Positions 62,987-64,000 of a stretch of 64,000 bases of DNA are shown piece by piece. Both the position numbers and the translations under genes were made by a program. The stretch is from Rhodanobacteraceae bacterium (lineage in GTDB: Bacteria > Pseudomonadota > Gammaproteobacteria > Xanthomonadales > Rhodanobacteraceae). The notes below the pieces were generated by a model. The model had not been told where the DNA came from, searched no databases, and saw nothing but the letters and a program-made list of their open reading frames with translations. The stretch is taken from contig JAEUPP010000039.1 of assembly GCA_016790075.1 (NCBI GenBank), positions 372,001 through 436,000 of the forward strand, given 5' to 3'. Position 1 is the stretch's first letter. Every line of letters begins with the position of its first letter.

Positions 62987-63055
62987 CCTCTCGTGGGCGC
63001 ACCTATTCGACCGCCGTGGCAGAATCCGTCGGCCCTACAGCCTTGAGGTCAGCGC

Positions 63056-64000
63056 GTGCCTAACGGCCAGAAGCCCATCCAGGACGGCGAACTGCTCGCC
63101 GCCGTCGATCTTGGGTCCAACAGTTTTCACATGGTCGTCGCGCGCTACCAGCATGGCGAACTGCGCGTGATTGACAGGCTGCGCGACAGCGTGCGCCTGG
63201 CGGCGGGCCTGCAGCGCGACGGCTCATTGGACAGTGGCCGGCGCGACCGCGCGCTCGCCTGCCTGGCCCGGTTTGGTCAGCGGCTGCGCGCACTACCACC
63301 TGGGCGGGTGCGTGCAGTCGCCACCAACACCGTGCGCCGCATGAGCGCGCCACATGCCTTTCTGTTGCCGGCGGAAACAGCCCTGGGCCACCCCATCGAA
63401 ATCGTGTCCGGCCGTGAAGAAGCACGCCTGATCTACCTCGGTGTTGCACACGGCCTGCCGGAGTCGCGCGAACGCCGCCTGTGTATCGACATCGGCGGCG
63501 GCAGTACGGAATTCATCATCGGCCAGGGCATGGACGCGCTGGAGACCGAAAGCCTGCAAATGGGTTGCGTCGCCAGCACATTGCGTTTCTTTGAAGACGG
63601 CAAACTCACCGCCAAACGCTGGCGTCAGGCCCAAACCGAGATCGGCGTTGAGCTGCAGCAGTTCGCGGCCGACTACCGGGCGCATGGCTGGGGTGAATCC
63701 ATAGGATCTTCGGGCACGATCCGCGCCATCGGCAATATCGTGCAGGCCAACAACTGGTGCGACAGCGACATCACACGCAGCAGTCTGGAACGTCTGCGTG
63801 ACGCGCTGCTTGCTGCCGGCAGCATCGACAAACTGCGCCTGCTCGGCCTGTCCGAAGAACGGCAAGGCGTCGTCGCCGGCGGCATCGCCATATTGCAAGC
63901 AGCGTTCGAGGCCCTGGATCTCGACCGTATGCAAGTTTGCGAGACGGCCATGCGTGAGGGGTTGCTCTACGACCTGATCGGTCGCGCCGAACAGCGCGAC
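63056..64000 (+). CDS. ppx: Exopolyphosphatase, C-terminus beyond the window
   Basis: GTG 63056 opens a frame that runs to the last base (315 codons visible). LLAAVDLGSNSFHMVVARY and VRAVATNTVRRM are the ATPase-like phosphate loops of Ppx/GppA; CIDIGGGSTEFIIGQG and SIGSSGTIRAIGNI follow. It removes terminal phosphates from polyphosphate. Located 69 bases after ppk. GppA is the alternative, but proximity to ppk favours Ppx. The remaining C-terminal part is not in view. Confidence 0.93.
   Translation, partial: MPNGQKPIQDGELLAAVDLGSNSFHMVVARYQHGELRVIDRLRDSVRLAAGLQRDGSLDSGRRDRALACLARFGQRLRALPPGRVRAVATNTVRRMSAPHAFLLPAETALGHPIEIVSGREEARLIYLGVAHGLPESRERRLCIDIGGGSTEFIIGQGMDALETESLQMGCVASTLRFFEDGKLTAKRWRQAQTEIGVELQQFAADYRAHGWGESIGSSGTIRAIGNIVQANNWCDSDITRSSLERLRDALLAAGSIDKLRLLGLSEERQGVVAGGIAILQAAFEALDLDRMQVCETAMREGLLYDLIGRAEQRD

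Noticed and set aside
1-64000. CRISPR arrays, prophage, integrase or toxin-antitoxin modules
   Set aside because: No regularly spaced repeats, phage structural genes, integrase or paired small genes were found; mobile signals are limited to REP/REPIN elements and short IS relics.

Overview
The window is high-GC (by eye a little over 60%), densely coded bacterial chromosome. The core gene orders point to a gammaproteobacterium of the Xanthomonadales/Lysobacterales type: queG divergent from nnrD-tsaE-amiC; pcnB-folK-panB-panC; dapA with a BamC-like lipoprotein, divergent from gcvR-bcp, followed by a PIN-PhoH ATPase; and phoB-phoR followed by ppk-ppx. An NAD-type isocitrate dehydrogenase, an Oar-like TonB receptor and secreted proteins ending in FANGFE or IFVDGF fit the same lineage. 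The placement is inferred from gene content; no rRNA is present.

Positions 1-20.7 kb are an accessory region with long non-coding stretches and decayed DNA. It holds a delta-60 repeat protein (cut by the window edge), a DUF1697 protein, two tandem REPIN-like elements, an intact permuted-papain (YiiX-like) amidase, a BNR-propeller protein, DUF4253, a MerR regulator, an Lrp/AsnC remnant, a homodimeric 2-oxoacid dehydrogenase E1 (AceE/MdeB-like), a PLP decarboxylase preceded by a secreted-protein gene interrupted by an in-frame TAG, a serine hydrolase lipoprotein, IS debris, a second amidase copy with a nonsense codon, an Oar-like TonB receptor, and a third amidase scrap with a REP-like palindrome.

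Positions 20.7-28.4 kb are a redox divergon. On the minus strand it has a GltD-like flavoprotein with ferredoxin domains, KorA (gamma+alpha), a 94-aa three-helix membrane protein and KorB, joined by overlapping stops and starts. On the plus strand it has a Rieske oxygenase overlapping an APC permease. The minus-strand operon could supply reduced ferredoxin to the oxygenase, which has no reductase beside it; this is a hypothesis.

Positions 28.4-49.3 kb are mostly housekeeping: a CAP-domain protein, YceH, a beta-helix protein, amiC, tsaE, nnrD, queG, pgi, a roughly 1-kb non-coding gap, panC, panB, folK, pcnB, tRNA-Glu(CTC), fdxA, a BamC-like lipoprotein, dapA, gcvR, bcp, PhoH and a FadL-like outer-membrane protein. 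Positions 49.3-64 kb carry thiD, a small secreted protein coupled to a zinc-protease-like exoprotein, isocitrate dehydrogenase, a second secreted protein sharing a beta-rich module, an AhpD-like protein with glutaredoxin, BepA, and a phosphate cluster phoB-phoR-pstS-like-ppk-ppx. ppx runs off the right edge.
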